NCBI RefSeq assembly: GCF_007995055.1
Contig: NZ_VOQQ01000001.1
Coordinates: forward strand, 2,835,001 to 2,899,000
Length of the DNA stretch: 64,000 nucleotides
Source of the DNA: Sphingosinicella ginsenosidimutans
GTDB lineage: Bacteria; Pseudomonadota; Alphaproteobacteria; Sphingomonadales; Sphingomonadaceae
Direction of reading: 5' to 3'
Shown: in pieces, positions 42,419-50,245 of the stretch
Numbering within the stretch: position 1 is the first letter of the stretch
How the letters are laid out: each line of letters begins with the position of its first letter
Program-made: the position numbers and the translations under genes
The notes under the pieces: generated by a model
The model's input: the letters and a program-made list of their open reading frames with translations, nothing else
Told to the model about the DNA's origin: nothing
Databases searched by the model: none

Positions 42419-42868
42419 ATGACCGAGACAGTCGACCCGCGCGAAGCCATCGAGATCGTCCACCGCGCCAGGGAACGGATCGCGGCGCGCAACCCCTCCC
42501 CCGCCTGGTACGCGCCGATCTACGGCCTGCTGTGCGGTGCGCTGGTCGCCGGCGGCGGATCGCCGCAGCCATGGGGCATGCTCGTCGTCGGTGGCTCGGT
42601 ACTCGGTTTGGGCCTGCTCTATCGAGCCTGGTCGGATCGCGCCGGGATTTCGCTGAACGGCTATCGCCCCGGCCGCACGCGCACGATCGCGATCTCCCTT
42701 GCCTTCCTGCTCGTCCTGTTCATGGTCGGCGGCCTCGCGCTCAGGACCGGTCTCGGATGGTGGTGGGCGCCGATCGCGTTCGGGCTCGTCACCGTCCCGA
42801 TCGCGGCGCTGGGCAGCAGCCTCTGGGACCGCGCCTGGCGCGCCGAGCTGACGGGTGGGGAACGATGA
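42419..42868 (+). CDS. Membrane protein paired with a winged-helix regulator
   Basis: 149 residues with four hydrophobic segments (about 35-50, 55-70, 90-108, 112-130) after a helical cytoplasmic start. GAGGAG precedes ATG 42419. The stop overlaps the regulator start (ATGA). Membrane protein plus small winged-helix pairs of this type are common in Sphingomonadales. Function unknown. Confidence 0.75.
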   Translation: MTETVDPREAIEIVHRARERIAARNPSPAWYAPIYGLLCGALVAGGGSPQPWGMLVVGGSVLGLGLLYRAWSDRAGISLNGYRPGRTRTIAISLAFLLVLFMVGGLALRTGLGWWWAPIAFGLVTVPIAALGSSLWDRAWRAELTGGER

Positions 42869-43170
42869 GCCTCGGCGGCTTCGACGAGCTGATCCATGCG
42901 CCGTTGCGGCTGCGCGTCTGCGCGATCCTGTCGGCGACCGACGAGGCCGAGTTCGCGCTCGTCCGCGACGAGACGGGGGTCAGCGAATCGGTCCTCTCAA
43001 AGCATGTGAAGCAGCTCGAAGAGGCCGGCTATGTGAAGGTCCGCAAGGCCGTGGCCGCCCAGCGCCAGCGCACCTGGCTCGCGCTCACCGCTGCCGGTCG
43101 CACGGCCTTTGCCGGCCATATGGCCGCGCTCGCCAGGCTCGCTGCGCAGGCCGGCGTGGCCGCCGAGTGA
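42865..43170 (+). CDS. Winged-helix transcriptional regulator (MarR/ArsR-like)
   Basis: 101 residues. LIHAPLRLRVCAILSATDEAEFALVRDETGVSESVLSKHVKQLEEAGYV and the basic wing KAVAAQRQRTWLALTAAG fit the single-domain winged-helix (HTH_34) family. It is co-transcribed with the membrane protein and overlaps the next gene. It likely binds the GGAAAGT repeats upstream of the operon. Confidence 0.85.
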   Translation: MSLGGFDELIHAPLRLRVCAILSATDEAEFALVRDETGVSESVLSKHVKQLEEAGYVKVRKAVAAQRQRTWLALTAAGRTAFAGHMAALARLAAQAGVAAE

Positions 43171-44327
43171 CACCCGCGACGCTGAGCCTCAAGGCCGCGC
43201 GGCGGATCGCACTCGCCGCGCAGGGATTCGGGTTGCCGCGGCGCGCGGTCACCAGTTGGGCGCCGCTCGGCCGGACGCTCGATCGGATCGCCCTGCATCA
43301 GATCGACAGCGTCAACGTTCTCGCCCGCGCGCATTATCTCCCCGCTTTCTCCCGGCTCGGCAGCTATGATCGCGGCCTGATCGACCGCGCCGCCTGGGGG
43401 CCGAAGCGCCAGCGCCGCCTGTTCGAATATTGGGCGCATGAGGCCTCGCTCCTCCCGCTGGATCTACACCCGCTGCTGCGCTGGCGGATGGCCCGCGCCG
43501 AGCGGGGGGAGATCGGCTGGGGGCATTTGCGCGTCTTCGCCGGCGAGAAGCGCGGCGCCGCCGAGGCGATCCTCGATCGCATCCGCGCGGAAGGCCCGCT
43601 CGCCGCCTCCGACTTCGAGCATGGCAAGAGCCGCAGCGGCTGGTGGGAATGGGGCGAGACCAAGCGGGCGCTGGAATGGCTCTTCTGGGCCGGGCGCATC
43701 ACCACCGCCACCCGGCGCGGCAGCTTCGAGCGCGTCTACGATCTTGCCGAGCGAGTGATCCCGCCAGCGATTCTCGATCTGCCGACGCCCGATCCGGCCG
43801 AGGCGCAGCGCCGGCTCATCGCCCGCGCCGCCCGCGCCCACGGCATCGCCACCGCGGCCGACCTGCGCGATTATTTCCGGTTGAAGCCCGACGAGGCGAA
43901 AGGCGCGATCGAGGCGCTGGTCGAGGCGGGCGAGCTGCTCCCCGCCCGGGTCGAGGGGTGGCGCCAGCCCGCCTTCCTCCATGCCGAAGCGCGCGCGCCG
44001 CGCCGGATCGACGGCCAGGCCCTGCTCGTCCCCTTCGATCCGCTGATCTGGGAGCGCGGGCGCACGGAGCGACTCTTCGGTTTCCATTATCGGATCGAGA
44101 TCTACGTCCCGGCCGACAAGCGCACCCACGGCTATTACGTGCTCCCCTTCCTGATGGACGGCGCGCTTGTCGCCCGCGTCGACCTCAAGGCCGACCGCCA
44201 GGCCGGGCGCCTGCTCGTCCGCAGCCTGCATCTCGAGCCGGGTGCGCCTGTCGACACGCGCGCGCGCCTTGGGGCCGAGCTGGCCGGGATGGCACGCTGG
44301 CTGGAGCTCGATCCGCCCGCCTTGTGA
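43167..44327 (+). CDS. YcaQ-like winged-helix DNA glycosylase family protein
   Basis: 386 residues from GTG 43167, overlapping the regulator stop. HQIDSVNVLARAHYLPAFSRLG near residue 40 carries the QxD motif of the YcaQ/AlkZ (HTH_42) family, followed by tandem winged-helix units and a beta-barrel region (PFDPLIWERGRTERLFGFHYRIEIYVP). Members excise bases in interstrand crosslinks. No stress-specific neighbours are seen. Confidence 0.85.
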   Translation: MTPATLSLKAARRIALAAQGFGLPRRAVTSWAPLGRTLDRIALHQIDSVNVLARAHYLPAFSRLGSYDRGLIDRAAWGPKRQRRLFEYWAHEASLLPLDLHPLLRWRMARAERGEIGWGHLRVFAGEKRGAAEAILDRIRAEGPLAASDFEHGKSRSGWWEWGETKRALEWLFWAGRITTATRRGSFERVYDLAERVIPPAILDLPTPDPAEAQRRLIARAARAHGIATAADLRDYFRLKPDEAKGAIEALVEAGELLPARVEGWRQPAFLHAEARAPRRIDGQALLVPFDPLIWERGRTERLFGFHYRIEIYVPADKRTHGYYVLPFLMDGALVARVDLKADRQAGRLLVRSLHLEPGAPVDTRARLGAELAGMARWLELDPPAL

Positions 44328-44371
44328 CATAAGCCGCGCGCCCCTCTTGGCGAGCGGCCTCACCAGTGCAA

Positions 44372-44385
44372 TGATAGCGCTAACA
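44372..44385. promoter_or_regulatory. LacI-type operator upstream of GH43
   Basis: TGATAGCGCTAACA is a near-perfect palindrome with the central GCGC and the TGxTAGCGCTAxCA pattern of LacI/GalR-family operators. It lies about 20 bp upstream of the GH43 translation start region. No LacI-family gene is in the window. Confidence 0.7.
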
Positions 44386-44405
44386 GCGCCGGGGAGGATG
44401 AACGT

Positions 44406-45464
44406 CTGATCGGAACGACTCAGCTTCGGCGCTTTGGTCGCGCGGCGATCCCGGCTTTGGCCTTTGCCGTCGCCGCCGGTTCCTCCGGCCAGCCCTCGGC
44501 CGGGCCCGCCCCGGGCTCAAACCCGATCATCCGTGATCGTTTCACTGCCGATCCCGCGCCGCTCGTCATCGGTGACCGGCTCTACCTCTATGTCGGCCAC
44601 GACGAGGCGGACGATGGCGAAATGTTCAATATGCGCGAATGGCTCGCTTATTCGACCACCGACATGCGCCACTGGACGGCGCACGGGGCGATCATGCGCG
44701 CCACCGATTTCCGCTGGGCGATCCGCGATGCCTGGGCTTCCCAGGTGATCGAGCGAAACGGCCGTTTCTGGTTCTATGCCGCGGTCGAGCATGACGCGAC
44801 CCATCCCGGCAAGGCGATCGGCGTCGCCGTTTCCGACAGCCCGACCGGGCCCTTCGTCGATGCGCGCGGATCGGCGCTGATCACCAACGAGATGACTCCC
44901 AGGGGCACCCACAGCTGGGAGGATATCGACCCCACCGTGCTCACCGACGTGGACGGCACGACGTGGATCGCGTGGGGCAACCGCAACTGCTACCTCGCCC
45001 GGCTCAAGCCCAACATGACCGAAATCGACGGGCCGATCATGGAGATCACGCCGCGGCATTTCGAGGAAGGCCCCTGGCTCTACCGCCGGGGCAGTCTTTA
45101 CTATCTCGTCTACGCCTCGCTCGACCGTTCGACGCAGCGCGACGAGCATGTCTCCTATGCGACCGCGCCGGCCATTACCGGCCCCTGGACCTATCGCGGC
45201 GAACTGACCGGATCGGCCCGCGACAGCTTCACCATCCATCCCGGAATCGCCGACTTTCGCGGGCGGACCTACCTCTTCCTGCACAATGCCGCGCTCACCA
45301 TCGGCAGCCAGCATGGCGCGCTCGGCCGGCGCTCGGTCACCGTCGAATATCTCGCCTTCAACCCCGACGGCACGATGCGGCCGGTCGTCCAGACCGATGC
45401 GGGCGTCACCGGCCGGCCGCATGCCACGGGCGACGCCGACACGCATCGAGGAGACATAAGATGA
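44406..45464 (+). CDS. Glycoside hydrolase family 43 protein, probably exported
   Basis: About 352 residues if translation starts at CTG 44406, which follows GGGGAGG by 8 bp and gives a signal peptide (TTQLRRFGRAAIPALAFAVAAG); TTG 44457 is the first conventional start and would remove most of it. The five-bladed propeller motifs are present: DPAPLVIGDRLYLYVGHDEA (base), IDPTVLTDVDGTTWIAWGN (pKa modulator Asp) and EGPWLYRRGSLYYLVYAS (acid Glu). Family members act on arabinosides and xylosides. The stop overlaps the esterase gene start (ATGA). Confidence 0.85.
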   Translation: MIGTTQLRRFGRAAIPALAFAVAAGSSGQPSAGPAPGSNPIIRDRFTADPAPLVIGDRLYLYVGHDEADDGEMFNMREWLAYSTTDMRHWTAHGAIMRATDFRWAIRDAWASQVIERNGRFWFYAAVEHDATHPGKAIGVAVSDSPTGPFVDARGSALITNEMTPRGTHSWEDIDPTVLTDVDGTTWIAWGNRNCYLARLKPNMTEIDGPIMEITPRHFEEGPWLYRRGSLYYLVYASLDRSTQRDEHVSYATAPAITGPWTYRGELTGSARDSFTIHPGIADFRGRTYLFLHNAALTIGSQHGALGRRSVTVEYLAFNPDGTMRPVVQTDAGVTGRPHATGDADTHRGDIR

Positions 45465-46390
45465 AACGAACAGCACTGCGCCTCGCGGCGCTGGCGACGC
45501 TCGGCTTGCTCGCGCTTGGCGGGCCGGCGCGGGCGCAGAACGATGCGATGACCCCGATCGACGCACCGGCGCAGCCTGGCGCGATCACGCTCGACACCGG
45601 TCCGCTCCCAGGGGCCAGCACCCCCGAAAGCTGGTATCGGCAATATGGCAGCGAATTCACACGCAACGTGACCGTCGCCACCCTGACGCCATTCCTCCCC
45701 GATCCCGCCCATGCCACAGGCACCGCGGTGATCGTCGCGCCAGGCGGGGGCTTTCGCACCCTGTCGATGTCGAATGAAGGGTGGGAGGTCGCGCGCGCGC
45801 TGGCCGCCCGCGGCATCGCCGCATTCGTCCTCAAATACCGCCTGAACCAGACGCCGCCCGACATGCCGGGATTCGAGCGGTCGATGCGCGAAATGTTCTC
45901 CGGCGCCGCCGGGCCGCCGCGGATGACCCCCGAATCCGCGATGGCGAACCTCGGCCCCCAGACCGCCGACGCCCGCGCCGCCTTCGCGCTCGTCCGCACC
46001 CGGGCGGCCGAATGGCATGTCGATCCTCGGCGGATCGGAATGATCGGCTTTTCCGCCGGCGCGATGCTGACGATGGCGACGACGCTGACCGTCGATGATG
46101 CCCGCCCGGCCTTCATCGGCTACATCTACGGGCCGCTGCTGCCGCTGACGGTGCCCGATGATGCGCCGCCGATGTTCGTCGCGCTCGCCTCGGACGACCC
46201 TTTGTTCGGCGAAAGCGGCTTCGATCTGGTCCGCAACTGGCGCGCCGCGCACCGGCCGGTCGAGTTCCACCTCTACGAACAAGGCGGCCACGGCTTCGGA
46301 ATGTACGACAAGGAGACGACCAGCACCGGCTGGTTCGATGCCTTCATGCGCTGGCTGACGATGCACCACTGGGCGCGGCCGGCCGGATGA
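45461..46390 (+). CDS. Exported alpha/beta hydrolase (acetylxylan-esterase-like)
   Basis: 309 residues from ATG 45461 with GAGGAGA upstream. Signal peptide MKRTALRLAALATLGLLALGGPARA. Oxyanion region VIVAPGGGFRTLSM, nucleophile GFSAGAM (about 192), acid ASDDPLF and His in QGGHGFG complete the triad. The BD-FAE/acetylesterase type fits deacetylation of the polysaccharide attacked by the GH43 enzyme encoded by the overlapping upstream gene. Confidence 0.85.
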   Translation: MKRTALRLAALATLGLLALGGPARAQNDAMTPIDAPAQPGAITLDTGPLPGASTPESWYRQYGSEFTRNVTVATLTPFLPDPAHATGTAVIVAPGGGFRTLSMSNEGWEVARALAARGIAAFVLKYRLNQTPPDMPGFERSMREMFSGAAGPPRMTPESAMANLGPQTADARAAFALVRTRAAEWHVDPRRIGMIGFSAGAMLTMATTLTVDDARPAFIGYIYGPLLPLTVPDDAPPMFVALASDDPLFGESGFDLVRNWRAAHRPVEFHLYEQGGHGFGMYDKETTSTGWFDAFMRWLTMHHWARPAG

Positions 46391-46456
46391 GCCGGGCGGC
46401 CAAAGCCTTGCTTCTACGGGCAGTCTCCGGCTTCAGCCGGTCCTGGAGAAACAGGT

Positions 46457-46532
46457 TGGTGGAGCCGAGGGGGATCGAACCCCTGACCTTCGCAATGCCA
46501 TTGCGACGCTCTCCCAGCTGAGCTACGGCCCC
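46457..46532 (-). tRNA. tRNA-Ala (GGC)
   Basis: 76 nt with encoded CCA. Acceptor GGGGCCG pairs with CGGCTCC (one G-U), D-arm GCTCAGCTGGGAGAGC, anticodon stem-loop TCGCAATGGCATTGCGA with GGC in positions 34-36, T-arm GGGGTTCGATCCCC. Confidence 0.95.
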
Positions 46533-46612
46533 GAACCCTTCGCGCGGCCTGGGCGACCGGCGGAATGTGGAGGGCGCCTTTACGCAAGGCGCCGCCCCGA
46601 CGCAAGCCTGAC

Positions 46613-46939
46613 TTAGCTTTCTTCCTCGTCGTCGCCGGCGCCCGGCACGCCGATATCGTCGTCGCCGCCGAGATCGACCTCGTCGTCCGGATTCTCCTCG
46701 GCTTCCTCGTCGACCTCGAGATCGAGATCGTCGGACGCGAGATCGCTATCCTCCTTCTCCACCTCGCGCTCCGGCTTCTGCTGCTCGAACGGCAGCGGCT
46801 GCTTGGATTTCAGCACCGGCTCGGGCTGCCAGGCCACATTGCAGTTGATGCAGTGGACCGGATCGTCCTTGCCGAGATCGTAGAAGCGGGTTCCGCATTT
46901 GGGGCAGGTCCGCTTGGTGCCCCACTCAGGCTTCACCAT
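46613..46939 (-). CDS. FYDLN-acid (TIGR02300) family protein
   Basis: 108 residues from ATG 46939. N-terminal zinc-ribbon-like MVKPEWGTKRTCPKCGTRFYDLGKDDP and CINC, then a very acidic tail (DDEVDLGGDDD). This small alphaproteobacterial family has no assigned function and typically stands upstream of and divergent from aroA, as here. Confidence 0.93.
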   Translation of the reverse strand: MVKPEWGTKRTCPKCGTRFYDLGKDDPVHCINCNVAWQPEPVLKSKQPLPFEQQKPEREVEKEDSDLASDDLDLEVDEEAEENPDDEVDLGGDDDIGVPGAGDDEEES

Positions 46940-47050
46940 GGGTGAAAAATCTCCGTAACGACGTGAAAAGGCAGGCGCGGCCACGAAGGCGATCGGCCCG
47001 ATCGGCGCGCGCCTTGCCACATGGGGTGCGCGCTGTCAAAAGCCAAGCGC

Positions 47051-48376
47051 ATGACGGCATCGGCGGCTCTTCGGCGGACCTTCGCGCCGCGCGGTTCACT
47101 GCGCGGGACAGTGCGCGTGCCCGGCGACAAGAGCATCTCGCATCGCGCGATCATGTTCTCAGCGCTCGCGGTCGGCGAAAGCCGGATCGAGGGCCTGTCG
47201 GACGGCGGCGACGTCGCCTCGACGGCGGCGGCAATGCGCGCAATGGGCGCTCGGATCGAGCGCGGGCCGGACGGCGCATGGACGGTCTCCGGCGCTGGCG
47301 TCGGCTCCCTCCTCCAGCCCGAAGCGGCGCTCGACATGGGCAATTCGGGCACCTCGACGCGCCTGCTCATGGGCCTCGTCGCCAGTCATCCGATCCGCGC
47401 GACCTTCGTCGGCGATGCCTCGCTGAGCCGCCGGCCGATGAATCGCGTGGCCGTGCCGCTCAGGCGGATCGGCGCGCGGATCGAGACGAGCGAGGGCGGA
47501 CGGCTGCCCGCCATCGTCGAGGGTATCGTCCCTGCCCTGCCGCAAAGCCACCGGATGGAGGTCGCTTCCGCCCAGGTCAAATCCGCGCTGCTGCTCGCCG
47601 GGCTCAACACCCCCGGCGTCACCGAGGTGATCGAGCCGGCGCCGACGCGCGACCATAGCGAGCGGATGCTGTCGCTGTTCGGCGCGGAGATCGAGCGCGA
47701 CGGTCCGGCGATCCGGATCCGCGGCGAGGCGGAACTCAGGCCGCAGCATGTGATCGTGCCCGGCGATCCTTCCGCCGCCGCCTTTCTCGCGGTCGCCGCC
47801 TCGATCGTCCCCGGATCGGACGTCACCATCGCCGATGTGGGCATCAACCCGCGCCGCACGGGCCTTTACGACGCGCTGAAGGCCATGGGCGCCGACATCG
47901 CTTTCGAAAATCCGCGCGAGCTTTCGGGCGAACCGGTCGCGGACCTGCGCGTGCGCCATGCGGCGCTGCGCGGCGTCGATCTTCCGCCCGAGGCCGCCGC
48001 CGACATGATCGACGAATTCCCGATCCTCTTCGTCGCCGCCGCCTTTGCCGAGGGGACCACGCGGACCACCGGCCTCGCGGAGCTTCGCGTCAAGGAATCG
48101 GACCGGCTCGCCGCGATGGCCGAGGGGCTGGCGGCGATCGGCGTGCGTGTCGAGGAGGGCGAGGACGGCCTCGTCGTCCATGGCAGCGGCGGCGAGCCCC
48201 TCTCCGGCGGCGGCGAGATTTCGGCTCGGCTCGATCATCGGATCGCGATGAGCTTCGCGATCGCCGGCCTCCATGCACGCAAGGCGATCGCGATCGACGA
48301 TATGAGCCCGGTCGAAACCAGCTTTCCGGCCTTCGAGGCGACGCTCGACTCGCTGCTCGAAAAGGCGGCGGCATGA
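47051..48376 (+). CDS. aroA: 5-enolpyruvylshikimate-3-phosphate synthase
   Basis: 441 residues from ATG 47051; an ATG ten codons upstream exists. PGDKSISHRAIMFSALAVG, LDMGNSGTSTRLLMGL, GDASLSRRPM and RVKESDRLAAM are the substrate-binding signatures. The Ala after GNSGTSTRLL-type loop and overall pattern fit the class II (glyphosate-tolerant type) enzymes of alphaproteobacteria. Sixth step of the shikimate pathway. Its stop overlaps cmk. Confidence 0.95.
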   Translation: MTASAALRRTFAPRGSLRGTVRVPGDKSISHRAIMFSALAVGESRIEGLSDGGDVASTAAAMRAMGARIERGPDGAWTVSGAGVGSLLQPEAALDMGNSGTSTRLLMGLVASHPIRATFVGDASLSRRPMNRVAVPLRRIGARIETSEGGRLPAIVEGIVPALPQSHRMEVASAQVKSALLLAGLNTPGVTEVIEPAPTRDHSERMLSLFGAEIERDGPAIRIRGEAELRPQHVIVPGDPSAAAFLAVAASIVPGSDVTIADVGINPRRTGLYDALKAMGADIAFENPRELSGEPVADLRVRHAALRGVDLPPEAAADMIDEFPILFVAAAFAEGTTRTTGLAELRVKESDRLAAMAEGLAAIGVRVEEGEDGLVVHGSGGEPLSGGGEISARLDHRIAMSFAIAGLHARKAIAIDDMSPVETSFPAFEATLDSLLEKAAA

Positions 48377-49002
48377 TCATCGCCGTCGATGGCCCCGCCG
48401 CCAGCGGCAAGGGCACGATCGCCCGCGCGCTCGCCCGGCATTTCGGCCTGCCGCATCTCGACACCGGCCTCCTCTACCGCGCCACCGCGCTCAATCTGCT
48501 CGAAATGGGCGGCGATCCCGATAGCGAGTTTGCCGCTGCGCGCGCGGCCCATATCGAACAGATCGACGCCGACGATCCGGAGCTGAGGAGCGAGGCGGTC
48601 GGCGGAGTCGCCTCGCGAATCTCGGCCTATCCGCTGGTCCGGGCGGCGTTGCTGGAGCGACAGACGCGCTTCGCCGCGCAGCCCGGCGGCGCCGTGCTGG
48701 ACGGGCGCGACATCGGCACCGTGATCGCGCCGCAGGCCGAAGCCAAGCTGTTCGTCACCGCCCGGCCCGAGGTGCGCGCCTCGCGCCGCCTCGCCGAGCT
48801 TCGGCGCGCAGGCCGCAACGTGCATCTCGCCGAGGTGCTCGCCGACATCCGCGCCCGCGACGCGCGCGACACCGGCCGGGGCGCGGCGCCGCTTCGCCAG
48901 GCCGAGGACGCTATCCTGCTCGACACGAGCGACATGGATGTGGAGCAGGCCATCGCCGCGGCGATTGCGGCGGTCGAGGCGCGGCTCGCTAGCGGAAGCT
49001 GA
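48373..49002 (+). CDS. cmk: Cytidylate kinase
   Basis: 209 residues. P-loop DGPAASGKGTIAR, LDTGLLYRATAL and LDGRDIGTVIAPQAEAKLFVTA are the CMP-kinase motifs. It starts within the aroA stop (ATGA). In many alphaproteobacteria rpsA follows directly; here three other genes separate them. Confidence 0.95.
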   Translation: MIIAVDGPAASGKGTIARALARHFGLPHLDTGLLYRATALNLLEMGGDPDSEFAAARAAHIEQIDADDPELRSEAVGGVASRISAYPLVRAALLERQTRFAAQPGGAVLDGRDIGTVIAPQAEAKLFVTARPEVRASRRLAELRRAGRNVHLAEVLADIRARDARDTGRGAAPLRQAEDAILLDTSDMDVEQAIAAAIAAVEARLASGS

Positions 49003-50131
49003 GGACGGCGGCGATCTCGCGCCGCTCGCGCTCGCTGAGCTCCGGCCGCCAGATGTCGAAGATCAGCACGATCCGGTCCTCGCCGCTGCCGTTCCAGGCC
49101 TCATGTTCGATCGTGTCGTCGAAGACCATCAGCTTGCCGACTTCCCACTGGCGGGTCTCGTTGCCGACGCGGAAATGGCAGTTCGGCGGCACGATCAGTG
49201 GCAGGTGGCAGGTCAGCCGTGCATTGAAGACGCCGGTATGCGGATTGATCCGCGCGCCGGGGCGCAGGAGCGAGAACATCACGGTCGGCCCGGCGCCGTC
49301 CACCCGCGGCAACGGCGCCGCCTGGACGGCCGCCCAGGTGCGCGGGCAGCGCGCGACGACATCCTCGGCGATCGCGCCATTCTCGCACAGGAACAGGGTG
49401 CTCCAGTCGACATTGTCGAGCAGCGGGTTCTCGTCGATCCGCGGCTCGTTCACCCCGCCCTGGATATAGGGCCGGAAGCCTGTGTCGCCCTTCGTACGAT
49501 AGGCGAGGATCTCCCGGCGGATGGCGTCGGTCGCCGCCTCGATCGCCCCCGCCCAGGCAAAGACCTCCCGCTCGTAGAACTGGATCTGCGGCAGCTCAGG
49601 AAAGAAATAGCCCGTCGGCTCCTGGAAATAGACCTGCTTGCGCCCGGCGGCGATATCGAGCGACTGCTGGAACCGCGCGCTCCGGTTGTTCGGGCCCAGT
49701 CCCTGCGCGGCAAGCGAAGCCTCCAGCCGCTCCGTATAACGTGCCTTGAACTGAGCGAGCGCCGCTTCAGCCCGGCGCAGGTCCTGGAGCGCGGGCGGGG
49801 GCTGCCCCTCCCCACCGATCATCACCGCGGCGCGATAATAGCCGGCCGCGGCACGTTCATCCCCGGCCGCCGCACGGCAATCGCCTTTCATCACCAGCCC
49901 ACGCACCGATCTCGGCTCGGCGGCGAGCAACCGGTCGAGCGCGGCTTCTTCAGCGGCGGCGTCGGATTGCGCGCGGCACGTCGTGGCCTGTAGCAGCCAG
50001 ACATGGGCATTGGCGAAATTGCTCGCGGCCAGCGTGTCGGCGGCTCTCCGTGCCTCGTCCAGCCGCCCAGCGCCCAAATCGGCGATGGCGCGGTGAAACA
50101 GCGATTGCGCGTCCTGTTGGGTCAGCGACAT
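48989..50131 (-). CDS. Aspartyl/asparaginyl beta-hydroxylase-domain protein with TPR-like N-terminus
   Basis: 380 residues from ATG 50131. Residues 1-120 have TPR-like helical pairs (ADLGAGRLDEARRAADTLAA, GDERAAAGYYRAAV). The C-terminal domain has NPHTGVFNARLTCHLPLIVP and DDTIEHEAWN, whose two His are iron ligands; a Gly replaces the usual acidic ligand, as in AspH. 2-oxoglutarate-dependent hydroxylation is expected; target unknown. It ends overlapping the convergent cmk gene. Confidence 0.85.
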   Translation of the reverse strand: MSLTQQDAQSLFHRAIADLGAGRLDEARRAADTLAASNFANAHVWLLQATTCRAQSDAAAEEAALDRLLAAEPRSVRGLVMKGDCRAAAGDERAAAGYYRAAVMIGGEGQPPPALQDLRRAEAALAQFKARYTERLEASLAAQGLGPNNRSARFQQSLDIAAGRKQVYFQEPTGYFFPELPQIQFYEREVFAWAGAIEAATDAIRREILAYRTKGDTGFRPYIQGGVNEPRIDENPLLDNVDWSTLFLCENGAIAEDVVARCPRTWAAVQAAPLPRVDGAGPTVMFSLLRPGARINPHTGVFNARLTCHLPLIVPPNCHFRVGNETRQWEVGKLMVFDDTIEHEAWNGSGEDRIVLIFDIWRPELSERERREIAAVLSFR

Positions 50132-50245
50132 CACCCGCTTGTAGGAAAGCCGGGCGAACGCCTCCAGCCATTTTCCATCGGAACCCCGCAGGTGGACGAC
50201 CGCCGGGCCGGTCGCTACGGAAGCCCGCAAAGTTCGAGCATATTC

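Noticed and set aside
46457..46532. tRNA-Ala as island attachment site
   Set aside because: The flanking genes are ordinary chromosome on both sides and no duplicated tRNA end was seen.
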